From the NCBI RefSeq assembly GCF_018380615.1, contig NZ_JAGYVZ010000005.1:205499-269498 (forward strand): a DNA stretch of 64,000 nucleotides. Direction: 5' to 3'. Positions 1 through 9,339 of the stretch are shown one piece after another (positions within the stretch are counted from its first letter, which is position 1; every line of letters begins with the position of its first letter). The stretch is from Flavobacterium psychroterrae. GTDB lineage: Bacteria > Bacteroidota > Bacteroidia > Flavobacteriales > Flavobacteriaceae. The notes below the pieces were generated by a model. That model ran no database searches. It was given only the letters and a program-made list of their open reading frames with translations, and was not told the DNA's origin. Made by a program: the position numbers and the translations under genes.

Positions 1-164
1 AATCACTGTATGACGTAATCGCGACTTCTTTTTTACTAAATATGTTTTTGAAAAAACTCATGCACTTAAAAATTTAAATTTAATATTTACTATAAAACAA
101 ATTAAAGAAAATTTTATAGCGTAAGAAAATTTTTATATTAAATAATTGCATTTTATTTATAAAA

Positions 165-200
165 AAAGCCGTTCTGAAATACTATCAGAACGGCTTCTCT
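165..200 (-). terminator. Rho-independent terminator of the amino-acid permease gene
   Basis: A perfect 10-bp stem (arms 168-177 and 185-194, GCCGTTCTGA) has a 7-base loop. Read on the minus strand it is followed by a run of T. It lies about 25 bases past the permease stop codon, the right place to end that transcript. Confidence 0.85.
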
Positions 201-220
201 TATAATTTATAACTCAAAAA

Positions 221-2155
221 CTATACTTTCTCTACAAAGTTTAGTTTACTGTTTTTTCGACTGTATGTAAAGTAAATTACAAGTCCTATTAATAACCAGA
301 TTGTAAAGTAAATCCAGTTCCAGACGCTTAATTCTGCCATCATATAAAGGCAGCAAATAAGCCCTAACAACGGAATTAAAGATAAATTTTGTCTGAACGA
401 CCAAACAGCTAATCCAACCAAAACGAATAAAAATATCCACATTGGGATTTTGTGTTTGAATAAACTGAAACCAGATTCGTATTTTAATGAATCATTGATT
501 GGTAAACCTTTTACAACCTCAGCATATTTAGCATCGTCGTCTTGATATTGACTTAGTAAATGTTCTAAATCTGCGGTTTCGGCAGTTTTATTTTGAACAT
601 CGATACTTTCTAAATAATTGAAAACTTCTGCTGATTGTTCTTTATCTAATAATGTAATAATTGTGGTTGCATCATTTGTCTGAGCATCATTATTTATAAA
701 AGCCATTGTCGCTTTATTGTTGAATGCAAAAGCATAATACAATCCGGCAATCATTAAAACTGGCAGAATATATTTTGAATTTACATAAGGCGTTTTGAAT
801 TTTCCTCTTGGAATTTCAGGCTTATTCTGTAAAACCAAAACTCCGGCGCAAACCAATACAAAGGCAAATAAAGTACCAATACTGCATAAATCTGTTACCA
901 TTGTCAGGTTCAGAAATAAAGCAGGAACTGCTACTACAAAACCAGTTACAATGGTTGCAAATGATGGTGTTTTGAATTTTGGGTGCACGGTTGAAAATTT
1001 CTTTGGCAATAAACCATCACGGCTCATGCTCATCCAGATACGAGGCTGCCCCATCTGGAAAACCAAAAGAACGCTTGCCATGGCAATTACGGCACTTACG
1101 GCAATAATTCCCGACATCCATTTTAGGTTTAATTTTTCGAAAACAAACGCCAGAGGATCTCCAACATTTAATTCGTTATAACGCACCATTCCGGTTAAAA
1201 CCAAAGCAATGGCAATATATAAAATTGTACAAATAATGATCGCCCACATCATACCTCGGGGTAAATCGCGTTGTGGATTTTTACATTCTTCAGCAGTTGT
1301 TGAAATCGCATCAAAACCTATATAAGCAAAGAAAACAGCCGAAACTCCTTTTAAAACTCCGCTAACTCCATTTGGTGCAAACGGATCCCAATTAGCAGTA
1401 TCGACATAAAAAACTCCTACCGCAATAACTAAAAGTACGATGCAAAGTTTTACAACAACCATTACATTACTCGCGTTACGAGATTCTTTCATTCCTCTAT
1501 AAACCAAAGCGGTAATTAAAACAATGATAAATAAAGCAGGTAAATCAGCCACAAAATGGAAAGAACCAATTGTTGGTGCCGTTGTCCATGCTGTGTGAGC
1601 TGCCTGTAAAGAAGCACTTAAATTTTCGAACGATTTTCCGCCCTGCATTAAAGCTTCTGCATCAGTAAAACCCGTTGAAGCGGTTAGATAATCCATCTGA
1701 ATCCATTGCGGAAGATGAATTCCGCCACTCTGGAGCAGTCCTGTAAAATAATCACTCCACGATATTGCCACCGTTATGTTTCCTACGGCATATTCCATAA
1801 TTAATGCCCAACCGATAATCCAGGCGATGATTTCTCCAAAAGCCACATATGAATATGTATAAGCACTTCCTGAAACCGGAACCATTGAGGCAAATTCGGC
1901 GTAAGCAAATGCGGCAAAACTACAGGCTAATGCGGTAAATAAAAACAAGAAAATTACAGCTGGACCTCCGTCGGCACTGGCTTTCCCGATGGTACTAAAA
2001 ATTCCTGCTCCTACAATAGCAGCAATCCCGAAAGCAGTTAAATCTTTGGTGGTTAAATGCTTTCCTAATGCATTATGACCATCTGCTTCGTTTTTTGCAA
2101 CTTGTTTCAGAATATCTTGTACCGTTTTTTTTCGGAATAAACCTGATAATGCCAT
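221..2155 (-). CDS. APC-superfamily amino-acid permease
   Basis: A 644-residue integral membrane protein of the amino acid-polyamine-organocation family, most like the cationic amino-acid (CAT/YfnA) branch. It should import amino acids across the inner membrane by cation symport or exchange. Near residues 40-60 it has the family's first helix, with the unwound glycine segment IVGAGIF, and the segment around FFAYIGFDAISTTAEE (about residue 275) is typical of CAT-type carriers. About 12 hydrophobic helices are visible. A hydrophilic stretch of roughly 80 residues (about 490-570) interrupts the C-terminal helices; it is longer than the loops usual in the family and may be a periplasmic or cytoplasmic insertion. 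The gene stands alone, with its own terminator downstream and a repeat-rich gap upstream. The substrate cannot be told from sequence. Confidence 0.9.
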   Translation of the reverse strand: MALSGLFRKKTVQDILKQVAKNEADGHNALGKHLTTKDLTAFGIAAIVGAGIFSTIGKASADGGPAVIFLFLFTALACSFAAFAYAEFASMVPVSGSAYTYSYVAFGEIIAWIIGWALIMEYAVGNITVAISWSDYFTGLLQSGGIHLPQWIQMDYLTASTGFTDAEALMQGGKSFENLSASLQAAHTAWTTAPTIGSFHFVADLPALFIIVLITALVYRGMKESRNASNVMVVVKLCIVLLVIAVGVFYVDTANWDPFAPNGVSGVLKGVSAVFFAYIGFDAISTTAEECKNPQRDLPRGMMWAIIICTILYIAIALVLTGMVRYNELNVGDPLAFVFEKLNLKWMSGIIAVSAVIAMASVLLVFQMGQPRIWMSMSRDGLLPKKFSTVHPKFKTPSFATIVTGFVVAVPALFLNLTMVTDLCSIGTLFAFVLVCAGVLVLQNKPEIPRGKFKTPYVNSKYILPVLMIAGLYYAFAFNNKATMAFINNDAQTNDATTIITLLDKEQSAEVFNYLESIDVQNKTAETADLEHLLSQYQDDDAKYAEVVKGLPINDSLKYESGFSLFKHKIPMWIFLFVLVGLAVWSFRQNLSLIPLLGLICCLYMMAELSVWNWIYFTIWLLIGLVIYFTYSRKNSKLNFVEKV

Positions 2156-2375
2156 ATGTGAGTTTGCTTTATAAATTAATATATTTCGGTCTTTGTGGTT
2201 TTATTTTGCAAATAATGCAAAAATTATCCTGATTTCAAATATATAAAACCATTTTGTTTTGTGTGTATTTTTTATGGTGAATTATTTTGCCCACGGATTA
2301 TGCTGATTAAACAGATTGACGCAGGTTTATTTTCTCGCTACGAATTACACAAATTTCTCGAATTATTTTTTTTTA

Positions 2376-2572
2376 CCACAGATTAAAAGATTAGCTCAGA
2401 TTATTTCACGCAGATTTAAAATGATTTAAGCAGATGCGCGCAAATTATTTTATAAAAATCTAAAATTAAATCTGCTTAAATCTGCAGAATCTGCGTGAAA
2501 CAAAATCATTTTAATCGTTATAATCTGTGGCTAACTTTTTTCTCGCAGATTTGGCAGATTGAGCAGATTTAT
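2376..2572. repeat. Dispersed long palindromic repeat (CAGATT-rich), copy 1
   Basis: The 484-base gap between the permease and the oxidoreductase has no gene. It is largely an imperfect palindrome running from CCACAGATTA (2376) to TAATCTGTGG (ending 2531), with nested TTTCACGCAGATT / AATCTGCGTGAAA arms, followed by CTCGCAGATTTGGCAGATT. The same order of blocks recurs at 19429-19637. Shorter related pieces lie at 2282-2330 and near 27195-27225. I read this as a dispersed, non-coding repeat family of the genome. Confidence 0.75.
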
Positions 2573-2639
2573 TTTGACAAAGATTAAAAAGAAAAACCTG
2601 TGTAAATCCTTGTCATCCGTGTCATCCGTGTGCCATCTC

Positions 2640-5546
2640 TCAACGCAAACAGCTTCTCAAAATACTGACCGGATGTTGCGCTTCTCTGTTTGTTCCGTCA
2701 AAAATTTGATGACGGCAGCTCGTTCCTGCAGCGGCAATTTTTACATTTTGAGCGGTTGCGCGCACTTTTGGGAATAATGTATCTTCCCCCATTTGCATAC
2801 TTACCTGATAATGTTCTTTTTCGTAACCAAAAGATCCCGCCATTCCGCAACAACCTGAATTGTAAATTGTAACTGTGTTATTGGTTGGTAAATTCAGCAT
2901 TGCGAAAGTCGCTTCAACAGAACTCAAAGATTTCTGATGGCAATGCCCGTGAATTTTGATTTCTTTCTTTTCTTGTGAGAAAGAATCCGGTCTGATTTTA
3001 CCATCGATAATTTCTTTTTTAAAGAATTCTTCGATTGTAAAAGCACATTGCGCTACTCTTTCAGCACTTTCCTTATCATCAGCAAGACGCAAATATTCAT
3101 CTCTAAAAGTCAAAATTGCCGAAGGTTCGATACCTATTAAAGGCGCTTTCGCGGAAATTAAATCCTTGAAGATATTTACGTTTGTATTTGCTATTTTCTT
3201 GGCTTCTTCTAGAAATCCTTTAGACAAATACGTTCTTCCGCTTTCTTCGTGATTTACGACCAAAACTTCGTAACCTAATTTCGTTAATAATTCAAAAGCA
3301 TCGATTCCGATATTTACATCATAATAATTCGTAAATTCATCATTGAACAAATACACTTGCCCATTTGGGAAATGCTGATTTTGTTTCTTCTGATTTTCGA
3401 ACCATTTTTTAAACGTCTTTTTTGCCAATAACGGAACTTGTCTTTCCGGTGCAATTCCCATGCTTTTTTTCACAAGCGATTGATTCGAAATAAAGTTGGT
3501 GATTGACGGAAACAAACTTCCCATTTTATTCAGTTTTGCATTGTGTGCAAAAATCTTACTTCGGGTCGAGAATCCGTTTGCTTTTTGATATTGGTATAAA
3601 AATTCCGCTTTTAAAGTCGCAACGTCCACATTACTCGGGCATTCGCTGGCGCAGGCTTTACAGCTCACACACAATTCAAAAACTTCGTATAATTCTTTCT
3701 GGTCAAATTTATTTTCTTTTTCAGAATACGTCAAATATTCACGTAACGCATTGGCACGCGCACGCGTAGTTTCTTTTTCATTTTTGGTCGCGCGATAACT
3801 CGGACACATTGATCCTCCTGCCGATGGCAATTTTCTGCAATCGCCAGATCCGTTGCATTTTTCGGCAGCGCGCAAAATTCCTAAACTATCTGAAAAATCC
3901 TGAAACGTTTTAATATCCGGTTCTACCCTTCCTGAAATCACACGATGATTTTCGTCCATTTTCAAAGCGTTGACAATCTTTCCGATATTCAAAACCGAAT
4001 TAGGGTCAAACGCTAATTTGATTCTTTTCAGCAATTCATAATTCGTTTCACCAATCATAAACGGAATAAATTCTCCGCGTACAATTCCGTCGCCGTGTTC
4101 ACCGCTTAATGAACCTCTATATTTTTTGACCAAAATTGCCACATCGGTCGCAATTGTTCTGAATAATTTTAAGTCAGATGTTTTCTTTAAATTCAAAACG
4201 GGACGCAAATGCAGTTCTCCCGCTCCGGCGTGCGCGTAATAAATTGCTCCTTGTCCGTGGCGTAACATCATCGCCGAAAACTCTGCAATATAAGCCGGTA
4301 AATCGCTCAATTCAACCGCTGTATCTTCAATAGAATCGGCTGCTTTGTCATCGCCAACAATACTTCCTAAAAGTCCGAGACCTGCTTTTCTAAGTTCATT
4401 TACTTTTTCAATATCTGCTCCGTAAATTTTTACAAGCGCGTAACCAAAGTTGTTTTTTTCTAAATCAGCGACTAAAGCATTTGCCTGATTTTCGGCATCT
4501 TCAGCATCGTGCGAAGCCACTTCAAACATCATAATCGCTTTGGGTTCGCCAACTAAAAAGAACCTGTTTTTAACGTGTTCCCGACTCGTTTTTGTACAAT
4601 CTAAAATCGTATCGTCGATCATTTCGCAAGTGTACAAATGATGTTTCATTGCTACGACAACAGATTCCAGCGATTCCTGAATGCTGTGATAATGCGCCAC
4701 GACCATAATATTATGAACGGGTGGTAAATCGTCGACTTTCAAAGTGATTTCGGTCGTAAAAGCCAGTGTTCCCTCGCTTCCGCAGAGTAATTTTCCAAGA
4801 TTGATTGTAGGTTCTGTTCCGCCAAACAAATCTGATTTTAAGAGAATATCAACCGCATAACCTGTATTTCGTCTGTGAATTTCAGGTTTCGGAAACTCTT
4901 TTATAATTTCGTCCTGCGCTGCTTTTACCGAAAGTTCGTCATAAAGGCTTTTGTATATTTTATTTTCTAAAGAATCTCCTTTGGTTTTTTCGATAAATTC
5001 CGCCGAAGTTAGTTCGTTAAAAACCACTTCCGATCCATCGCTCAAAAGTCCTTTGATTTCAACAATTTTATCGCGCGTAACGCCATAACGAATCGATGTT
5101 GTTCCCGAAGAATTATTGCCCACCATTCCGCCAATCATACAACGGTTTGTTGTTGATGTATTAGGTCCGAAAAATACGTTATGAGGTTTTAAAAACAAAT
5201 TCAGTTCATCGCGAATTACGCCAGGCTGTACTGTTACTGTTTTTTTAATGGCGTCAAAATTCAGGATTTTAGTAAAGTTTTTCGAGACATCCACCACAAT
5301 TCCGTCGCCAACCGTTTGTCCCGCAAGCGAAGTTCCGGCAGTTCTGGGCGTAATCGAAATATGATGCTGCGCCGCAAACTTTATCAGTTTACTAATATCT
5401 TCAATGGTTTTAGGCACCGCAACCGCTTTTGGTCGAATCCTGTACACCGATGCATCGGTAGAATAAAGCGTTTTATGAAGATCATCAAATAAAAGTGTTC
5501 CCTCTAATGATGCTGATAATTGTTCTAACTCCTTATTTATTGACAT
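2640..5546 (-). CDS. FAD-linked oxidase fused to Fe-S (GlpC-like) domain, YdiJ type
   Basis: A 968-residue membrane-peripheral oxidoreductase. The first ~560 residues are a FAD-binding PCMH/VAO oxidase module (TPRTAGTSLAGQ near the start, SGEHGDG late in the module) as in D-lactate and D-2-hydroxyacid dehydrogenases. Next comes a cysteine segment CNGSGDCRK (about 565) and a 4Fe-4S ferredoxin motif CVSCKACASECP (about 632), then a GlpC/heterodisulfide-reductase-like part with HCHQKSL (about 869) and CCGMAGSFGYE (about 902). E. coli YdiJ, with this architecture, oxidises D-2-hydroxyglutarate; a 2-hydroxyacid donor and quinone acceptor are likely here. I start at ATG 5546. The frame stays open upstream to 5660, but that part runs into a dispersed 'GGTGCAAAGTTGCAAAGG' repeat and is probably not coding. 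Confidence 0.9.
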   Translation of the reverse strand: MSINKELEQLSASLEGTLLFDDLHKTLYSTDASVYRIRPKAVAVPKTIEDISKLIKFAAQHHISITPRTAGTSLAGQTVGDGIVVDVSKNFTKILNFDAIKKTVTVQPGVIRDELNLFLKPHNVFFGPNTSTTNRCMIGGMVGNNSSGTTSIRYGVTRDKIVEIKGLLSDGSEVVFNELTSAEFIEKTKGDSLENKIYKSLYDELSVKAAQDEIIKEFPKPEIHRRNTGYAVDILLKSDLFGGTEPTINLGKLLCGSEGTLAFTTEITLKVDDLPPVHNIMVVAHYHSIQESLESVVVAMKHHLYTCEMIDDTILDCTKTSREHVKNRFFLVGEPKAIMMFEVASHDAEDAENQANALVADLEKNNFGYALVKIYGADIEKVNELRKAGLGLLGSIVGDDKAADSIEDTAVELSDLPAYIAEFSAMMLRHGQGAIYYAHAGAGELHLRPVLNLKKTSDLKLFRTIATDVAILVKKYRGSLSGEHGDGIVRGEFIPFMIGETNYELLKRIKLAFDPNSVLNIGKIVNALKMDENHRVISGRVEPDIKTFQDFSDSLGILRAAEKCNGSGDCRKLPSAGGSMCPSYRATKNEKETTRARANALREYLTYSEKENKFDQKELYEVFELCVSCKACASECPSNVDVATLKAEFLYQYQKANGFSTRSKIFAHNAKLNKMGSLFPSITNFISNQSLVKKSMGIAPERQVPLLAKKTFKKWFENQKKQNQHFPNGQVYLFNDEFTNYYDVNIGIDAFELLTKLGYEVLVVNHEESGRTYLSKGFLEEAKKIANTNVNIFKDLISAKAPLIGIEPSAILTFRDEYLRLADDKESAERVAQCAFTIEEFFKKEIIDGKIRPDSFSQEKKEIKIHGHCHQKSLSSVEATFAMLNLPTNNTVTIYNSGCCGMAGSFGYEKEHYQVSMQMGEDTLFPKVRATAQNVKIAAAGTSCRHQIFDGTNREAQHPVSILRSCLR

Positions 5547-5619
5547 TATAACTGAATTTATGGCTTTCTTTTCAGTTACAAAAATAGTTTTTTTTAAGGT
5601 TCTTTTATTAGGTTCTGAG

Positions 5620-6099
5620 GTGCAAAGTTGCAAAGGCACAAAGGTTTTTTTCTTTGCCATTTGTTTTCATCATATAAGTGACATAAGTCATCTTGGAAAA
5701 CTAATTTGACGCAAAGTGTGTCATCGACCGAAGGAGAAATCACATAAGCTTTGCGCATAGTAAACCCGACAGGTTTTTAAAACCTGTCGGGTTTCGCGAA
5801 CAGACGAAATGACAAGATCACGAATAACTAGATTTGACATAAAGTTTGTCATTCTGAGGAACGAAGAATCTCATCAAGTAACTCCGCAACAGTGTGTTCG
5901 TACCGCGTGTGATTTCTCGTTCCTCAAAATGAAAAGATCACGGATAATTGGATTTTGGACTTTTTTATTGGAATATTAATTTGAAGCTATTCCTGCTATC
6001 CGTTTCAATCTTTTGTGCCGAACCCCGGCACAAAAGGATTTCCACTTCTATCAGGGCTAGGGCAATTGATTTCATAAGGAGATTTACGGAGAAATTGAT
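5620..6099. repeat. Intergenic region with a 33-base perfect palindrome
   Basis: No gene is supported here. Positions 5762-5794 form a near-perfect palindrome (AAACCCGACAGGTTTT, one central base, then its complement), able to make a 16-bp hairpin. Around it are fragments of dispersed repeats: an 'AAAGTTGCAAAGGCAC' block (5620-5650) related to 25890-26085, and 'TGTCATTCTGAGGAACGAAG' (5849-5868), a sequence type that also occurs in part at 26890-26920. Confidence 0.6.
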
Positions 6100-6531
6100 T
6101 TATACAAAAAATGATTCTTCAATAACTCTATACAATTTAAAAACACAACCAAAATTTGTTTCCGCTGTACTCTCGACAATTTCCCAACCTAATATTCCTT
6201 TATTTATAAGTTGATATAATTCATAGTCAATATATTCATCGCTATAATTTAGTTTTTGGTAATCCGGATGCGTTCTTATTAACTCTGAGAATTTCCATTG
6301 CGAAAATTTAATTTCGTTTACTCTAATATCATATTCATACTTAACACCATCTTTTTCAGCAGTACAACCACTTCCGTGAAAATAATAATCAATACCGTCA
6401 ATAATTCCTTTTCGGTCAAAAAAAGTACTTGAAAACGAACATGGATTTTTATCGCTTTTGTATTTGTCTTTTAACAAAGCTTCAAAAGCTCTTATAAAAT
6501 TAATGTAGTCAGTTAAAATTTCTTTTATCAT
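6100..6531 (-). CDS. Hypothetical protein, possibly DUF6896-like
   Basis: A 143-residue soluble acidic protein with no signal peptide. The central pattern YYFHGSGCTAEKDGV followed by YEYDI resembles DUF6896, a small family often found among polymorphic-toxin immunity genes; this assignment is from memory of the pattern and is weak. The end, EIVESTAETNFGCVFKLY, may be a beta-hairpin. It is isolated on the minus strand between repeat-rich gaps, and codon use looks normal for the genome. A profile search against DUF6896 would settle the family. Confidence 0.6.
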   Translation of the reverse strand: MIKEILTDYINFIRAFEALLKDKYKSDKNPCSFSSTFFDRKGIIDGIDYYFHGSGCTAEKDGVKYEYDIRVNEIKFSQWKFSELIRTHPDYQKLNYSDEYIDYELYQLINKGILGWEIVESTAETNFGCVFKLYRVIEESFFV

Positions 6532-6749
6532 AATTAAAAAACGAATTCATAATTTGATTCGAATATATGTTATTTTTTCGGCAAAAATAGAAAGATTTTT
6601 CTTATATTTGGCTCTTCTTAAACTACGGCACTAAGAATTAATTTAAATTTACCCTTGTGTTAATGGTGCCGAATATTGTAAAAATAATAACGCTCTAAAA
6701 CGCGCGCAACACCTTATCAACATTGGTTTTAATCACCAAATGTCAAGTT

Positions 6750-6983
6750 ATGAGTACAAACACTCTTTCAAAAGAAGCCCAAACAAGGCTAACAGATTTT
6801 TTCAACAACACAATTGAGCCAGAACAAATGGCGAAAGCACTAAGGCAAGTCAATTTTGTACTCGCTTTAGGAATTATCAGAGAAGATGAAACGCTTCAAC
6901 AAGAAATTATCAAAGTAGAAAACAGCTTTTATTGGCTTAATGAACTAGCAGAGATTTTAAATCCTTATTTGGATGTGAAGTAA
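6750..6983 (+). CDS. Small hypothetical protein, intact member of a duplicated pair
   Basis: A 77-residue, helical, acidic protein beginning MSTNTLSKEAQTR. I choose ATG 6750 because the frame upstream (from 6723) adds only nine residues and no better start. The C-terminal half (residues about 45-76, with NSFYWLNELAE and LNPYL) recurs in a truncated copy at 7513-7620. The family is not recognised. It ends just before a strong terminator and sits in the variable region upstream of the toxin-antitoxin module. Confidence 0.7.
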   Translation: MSTNTLSKEAQTRLTDFFNNTIEPEQMAKALRQVNFVLALGIIREDETLQQEIIKVENSFYWLNELAEILNPYLDVK

Positions 6984-7004
6984 GATTTGTTTTTACAATT
7001 AACT

Positions 7005-7040
7005 AAAAAACCCTCGATTTTTTAAGATCGAGGGTTTTTT
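7005..7040 (+). terminator. Terminator of the 77-residue gene
   Basis: An inverted repeat AAAAAACCCTCGAT / ATCGAGGGTTTTTT, arms 7005-7018 and 7027-7040, ends in a T tract. It follows the stop codon by 22 bases. A near-identical hairpin stands after the truncated copy at 7648-7681. Confidence 0.85.
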
Positions 7041-7211
7041 GTTTGATTTCTTTGTTGTTATTGGAACGCGTATGAAGTCAGGAGAACTTCGCACAGCTAA
7101 ATTTCATGTTTCAACAAGACTTTGAAAAGCGGGTCTGTTGTAAAATTAATTGACATGAAATAGTAGCCAACAATGCCTCATACAATTTTTACAATCCCTA
7201 TTTACAGCACT

Positions 7212-7433
7212 TTACTTTGATTTATTGACAGTATAAATTCCGCCCACAAGTAAAATGACGCCCAGCCCTAAATAAAGGTATCCTTGTTGTTTACCGGATT
7301 CGTTGGACGCATTAATTTTTAGTCCTAATAAATTGATTTCTTTTGTATTATCGGCTATTTTGTTGATACCTATATATCCCAAACCGAGACTAATAACGAT
7401 TAGAATTATTCCTATTATTTTTGATGGATTCAT
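7212..7433 (-). CDS. Small two-helix membrane protein
   Basis: A 73-residue protein starting at ATG 7433 (MNPSKIIGI). Two hydrophobic helices, about residues 5-24 and 48-66, are separated by a polar stretch of some 25 residues. The layout, with GYIGINKIAD after the first helix and GYLYLGLGVILLVGG in the second, resembles the small DUF3185-type membrane proteins, but I cannot confirm that. An in-frame start upstream (7481) would add a short charged leader. It is inserted, on the opposite strand, between the two copies of a tandem duplication. Confidence 0.6.
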   Translation of the reverse strand: MNPSKIIGIILIVISLGLGYIGINKIADNTKEINLLGLKINASNESGKQQGYLYLGLGVILLVGGIYTVNKSK

Positions 7434-7512
7434 ATTTTTTGAATTTAATTGTTTCTCTAATTTAAGAAAAATATTTTTCAATCAGTTAATAATATTCATT
7501 TTATCCTAATTG

Positions 7513-7620
7513 ATGAGGGAACATGAAACCCTTCAATCCCAAATAAACACTTTAGAAAACAGCTTTTATTGGTTGAATGAATTAGCCGAAGTTTTAAATC
7601 CTTATTTGAGTTTGGAGTAA
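7513..7620 (+). pseudogene. Truncated second copy of the 77-residue gene
   Basis: This frame of 35 codons (MREHETLQS to LSLE) matches the last ~35 residues of the gene at 6750-6983, including the exact segment NSFYWLNELAE. The 5' half is missing. The match continues past the stop through the terminator and into the sequence TTTCTTTGTTG and GAAGTCAGGAGA, so the duplicated unit is longer than the gene. An ATG happens to open the fragment, but no full-length protein is possible. Confidence 0.7.
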
Positions 7621-7647
7621 GGTTTTATTTTGATTTTACAATAAATG

Positions 7648-7681
7648 GAAAAACCTCGATTTTTTAAGATCGAGGGTTTTT
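7648..7681 (+). terminator. Duplicated terminator after the truncated copy
   Basis: Arms AAAACCTCGAT and ATCGAGGGTTTT, with a T tract. It differs from the hairpin at 7005-7040 mainly by loss of one C in the left arm. Confidence 0.75.
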
Positions 7682-8314
7682 GTTTAATTTCTTTGTTGAT
7701 TATTGTAACGGGTACGAAGTCAGGAGACTTCGCCACAGCGTATAACTTTCAATACTATTTTTGGTTTCTAGAAGACTTCGAAGAGTAACTAGGTATCTTT
7801 ATTTAATCTTCCATTAAGCTTATTTGTTAAATCAGAAAGTTTTGAATCTATACTTTTGAATCTACTCATTCTTTTATTAAATATTTTTCTTTTAGTACAC
7901 GAGCGAAACGCTCACGTCAGCAGCATAATAAATCAAATAATATGCAAATAGTAAACTTTCACTCTGTTAATGTAGTGCTTAATTCTACTTTTATTGTCAG
8001 GATGTCAGAGGAAATAAACCAGTACGGAAGTTATTGATTTTAATTTGTGATTTTTAAAACTTGCAAAATTTCATTAAAATTTAGTAATTGATTTTGACGC
8101 AAATAGTTATAATTTCGAACAAATCTGTGCGGAGTCTTGTCAGATATTTTAATTAGTGCATTTTTTGGTTTAAAATTTGCCTTGTATTTACTGGTAAATG
8201 TTCAATTAGACTTAAATTTTAACGGTAGTTACAAGAAATACTTGTATCAAAATTTGGTTATATTGTTTAATTGCGTAATATTTGTTCAAAAAATAAACCT
8301 ATAAGTTGATTTTT
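7682..8314. other. Gene-free region upstream of the TAC module
   Basis: About 630 bases without a supported gene. Just after the terminator the sequence GAAGTCAGGAGACTTCG repeats that at 7073-7092. A CGAGCG-type short palindrome lies at 7898-7920. The last 60 bases, rich in A/T with TAATATTTG near 8276, probably hold the toxin promoter, though the TAnnTTTG match has an extra base. Confidence 0.5.
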
Positions 8315-8869
8315 ATGACAAAAAATCGTAAATTTAAACTTGAAGGTTTGATACCCAATGTGTTATTTTCGATAAAATATGATGGGGAAGGAAAATGTGA
8401 ATTTGTAAAATTGTTTGAAAAGTGGGACGATCCTTTATGGCTATATAATTTTTTTAAAGCAAACCAAGCTGATTTAAATAGTGGAGCGTGGGGAAGTATT
8501 ACAATTGCCAATGCAGTTCGTCAAACACATGCGCAAGCAAAAGAAATGAAAAAATTAATTTTGTCAATTGCAAATGGACAAGATGATAATTTTACGATTC
8601 TTTCTCAATATTTTATGCCATTAATAAATGGAAAATACGGAAAATTAGAATGGGATAAAGGCAAAGGCTTATTAAAACATAATTGGCTAAGAATTTATGC
8701 AGTTCGTTGCTCTAAAAACACCTATTTAATTACGGGTGGTGGTATTAAACTGACAAGAGATATGTCTCCACCGCATTTGCAGGATGAACTTGTAAAACTA
8801 CAACAGGCCGAAAATTATCTGCGGTCTGGAGAAGATGATCAAATTGATTTGTGTTATCTCGACTTATAA
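8315..8869 (+). CDS. Toxin of a toxin-antitoxin-chaperone (TAC) module, HigB/RelE-like C-terminus
   Basis: A 184-residue soluble protein, first gene of three tightly packed genes. The C-terminal half, with WLRIYAVRCSKNTYLITGGGI, KLTRDM and a following helix LVKLQQAENYLR, has the order of elements seen in HigB/Gp49-like mRNA interferases, where the arginine/lysine-rich sheet and last helix act on ribosome-bound mRNA. The family assignment rests on this pattern and on the two partner genes; catalytic residues cannot be fixed by eye. I use ATG 8315 rather than an upstream in-frame TTG (8306). The antitoxin follows after 5 bases. If correct, the protein arrests growth when the antitoxin is lost. 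Confidence 0.65.
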   Translation: MTKNRKFKLEGLIPNVLFSIKYDGEGKCEFVKLFEKWDDPLWLYNFFKANQADLNSGAWGSITIANAVRQTHAQAKEMKKLILSIANGQDDNFTILSQYFMPLINGKYGKLEWDKGKGLLKHNWLRIYAVRCSKNTYLITGGGIKLTRDMSPPHLQDELVKLQQAENYLRSGEDDQIDLCYLDL

Positions 8870-8874
8870 ATATT

Positions 8875-9339
8875 ATGGAAAACAATAAAAAACTAGAACA
8901 ACTTATTGACGAGTCAAATTTCAATAACTCTTGGAAAGAAGACTTTCAATTACAATTAGAAAACGAATTAGATGATTTCTATTTTGAACTGTCTGTACGT
9001 ATAATTGAACGTATGGATTTATTAGGTTGGAATCAAGTAGTATTAGCAGAAAAACTTGGTGTTTCCAAACAGTATGTTTCAAAATTACTTAAGTCAAAAC
9101 AAAATCTTGGTTTAGAATCAATTTTCAAAATTCAGCAAATATTAGAACTGAAACTAATTGCAATTCCGGATCAAAATCCTTTAAAGCTAGAAAAACCGCA
9201 AATTACAATTAGACTTGAAGCCCCAACGCTTGCGTACATCTCTGCTTTTGACGATACAATACCTAATTATCCGACACAAAATCAATACACTGCAAAATGG
9301 CAAAAAGTAGCAAAATCAAAGTACAGCTGCAACTGTTAA
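8875..9339 (+). CDS. XRE-type antitoxin of the TAC module
   Basis: A 154-residue DNA-binding protein. Residues about 45-95 form a helix-turn-helix of the Cro/C1 type (NQVVLAEKLGVSKQYVSKLLK). Beyond it lies an extension of roughly 55 residues ending SKYSCNC. In the M. tuberculosis TAC system the antitoxin's C-terminal tail is the chaperone-addiction (ChAD) segment that the SecB-like protein binds; the extension here is in the same place. The gene starts at ATG 8875, five bases after the toxin, and overlaps the chaperone gene by 43 bases in another frame, so the three are surely co-transcribed. It probably represses its own promoter together with the toxin. Confidence 0.8.
   Translation: MENNKKLEQLIDESNFNNSWKEDFQLQLENELDDFYFELSVRIIERMDLLGWNQVVLAEKLGVSKQYVSKLLKSKQNLGLESIFKIQQILELKLIAIPDQNPLKLEKPQITIRLEAPTLAYISAFDDTIPNYPTQNQYTAKWQKVAKSKYSCNC

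Noticed and set aside
795..1181. A plus-strand 128-residue frame within the permease
   Set aside because: Antisense to conserved transmembrane helices of the permease; no independent support.
5547..5660. A 38-residue N-terminal extension of the FAD/Fe-S oxidoreductase
   Set aside because: The extension reads through a dispersed intergenic repeat, and ATG 5546 starts a normal N-terminus for the family.
8299..8511. A minus-strand frame opposite the toxin start
   Set aside because: Shadow of the TAC toxin coding frame with no features of its own.
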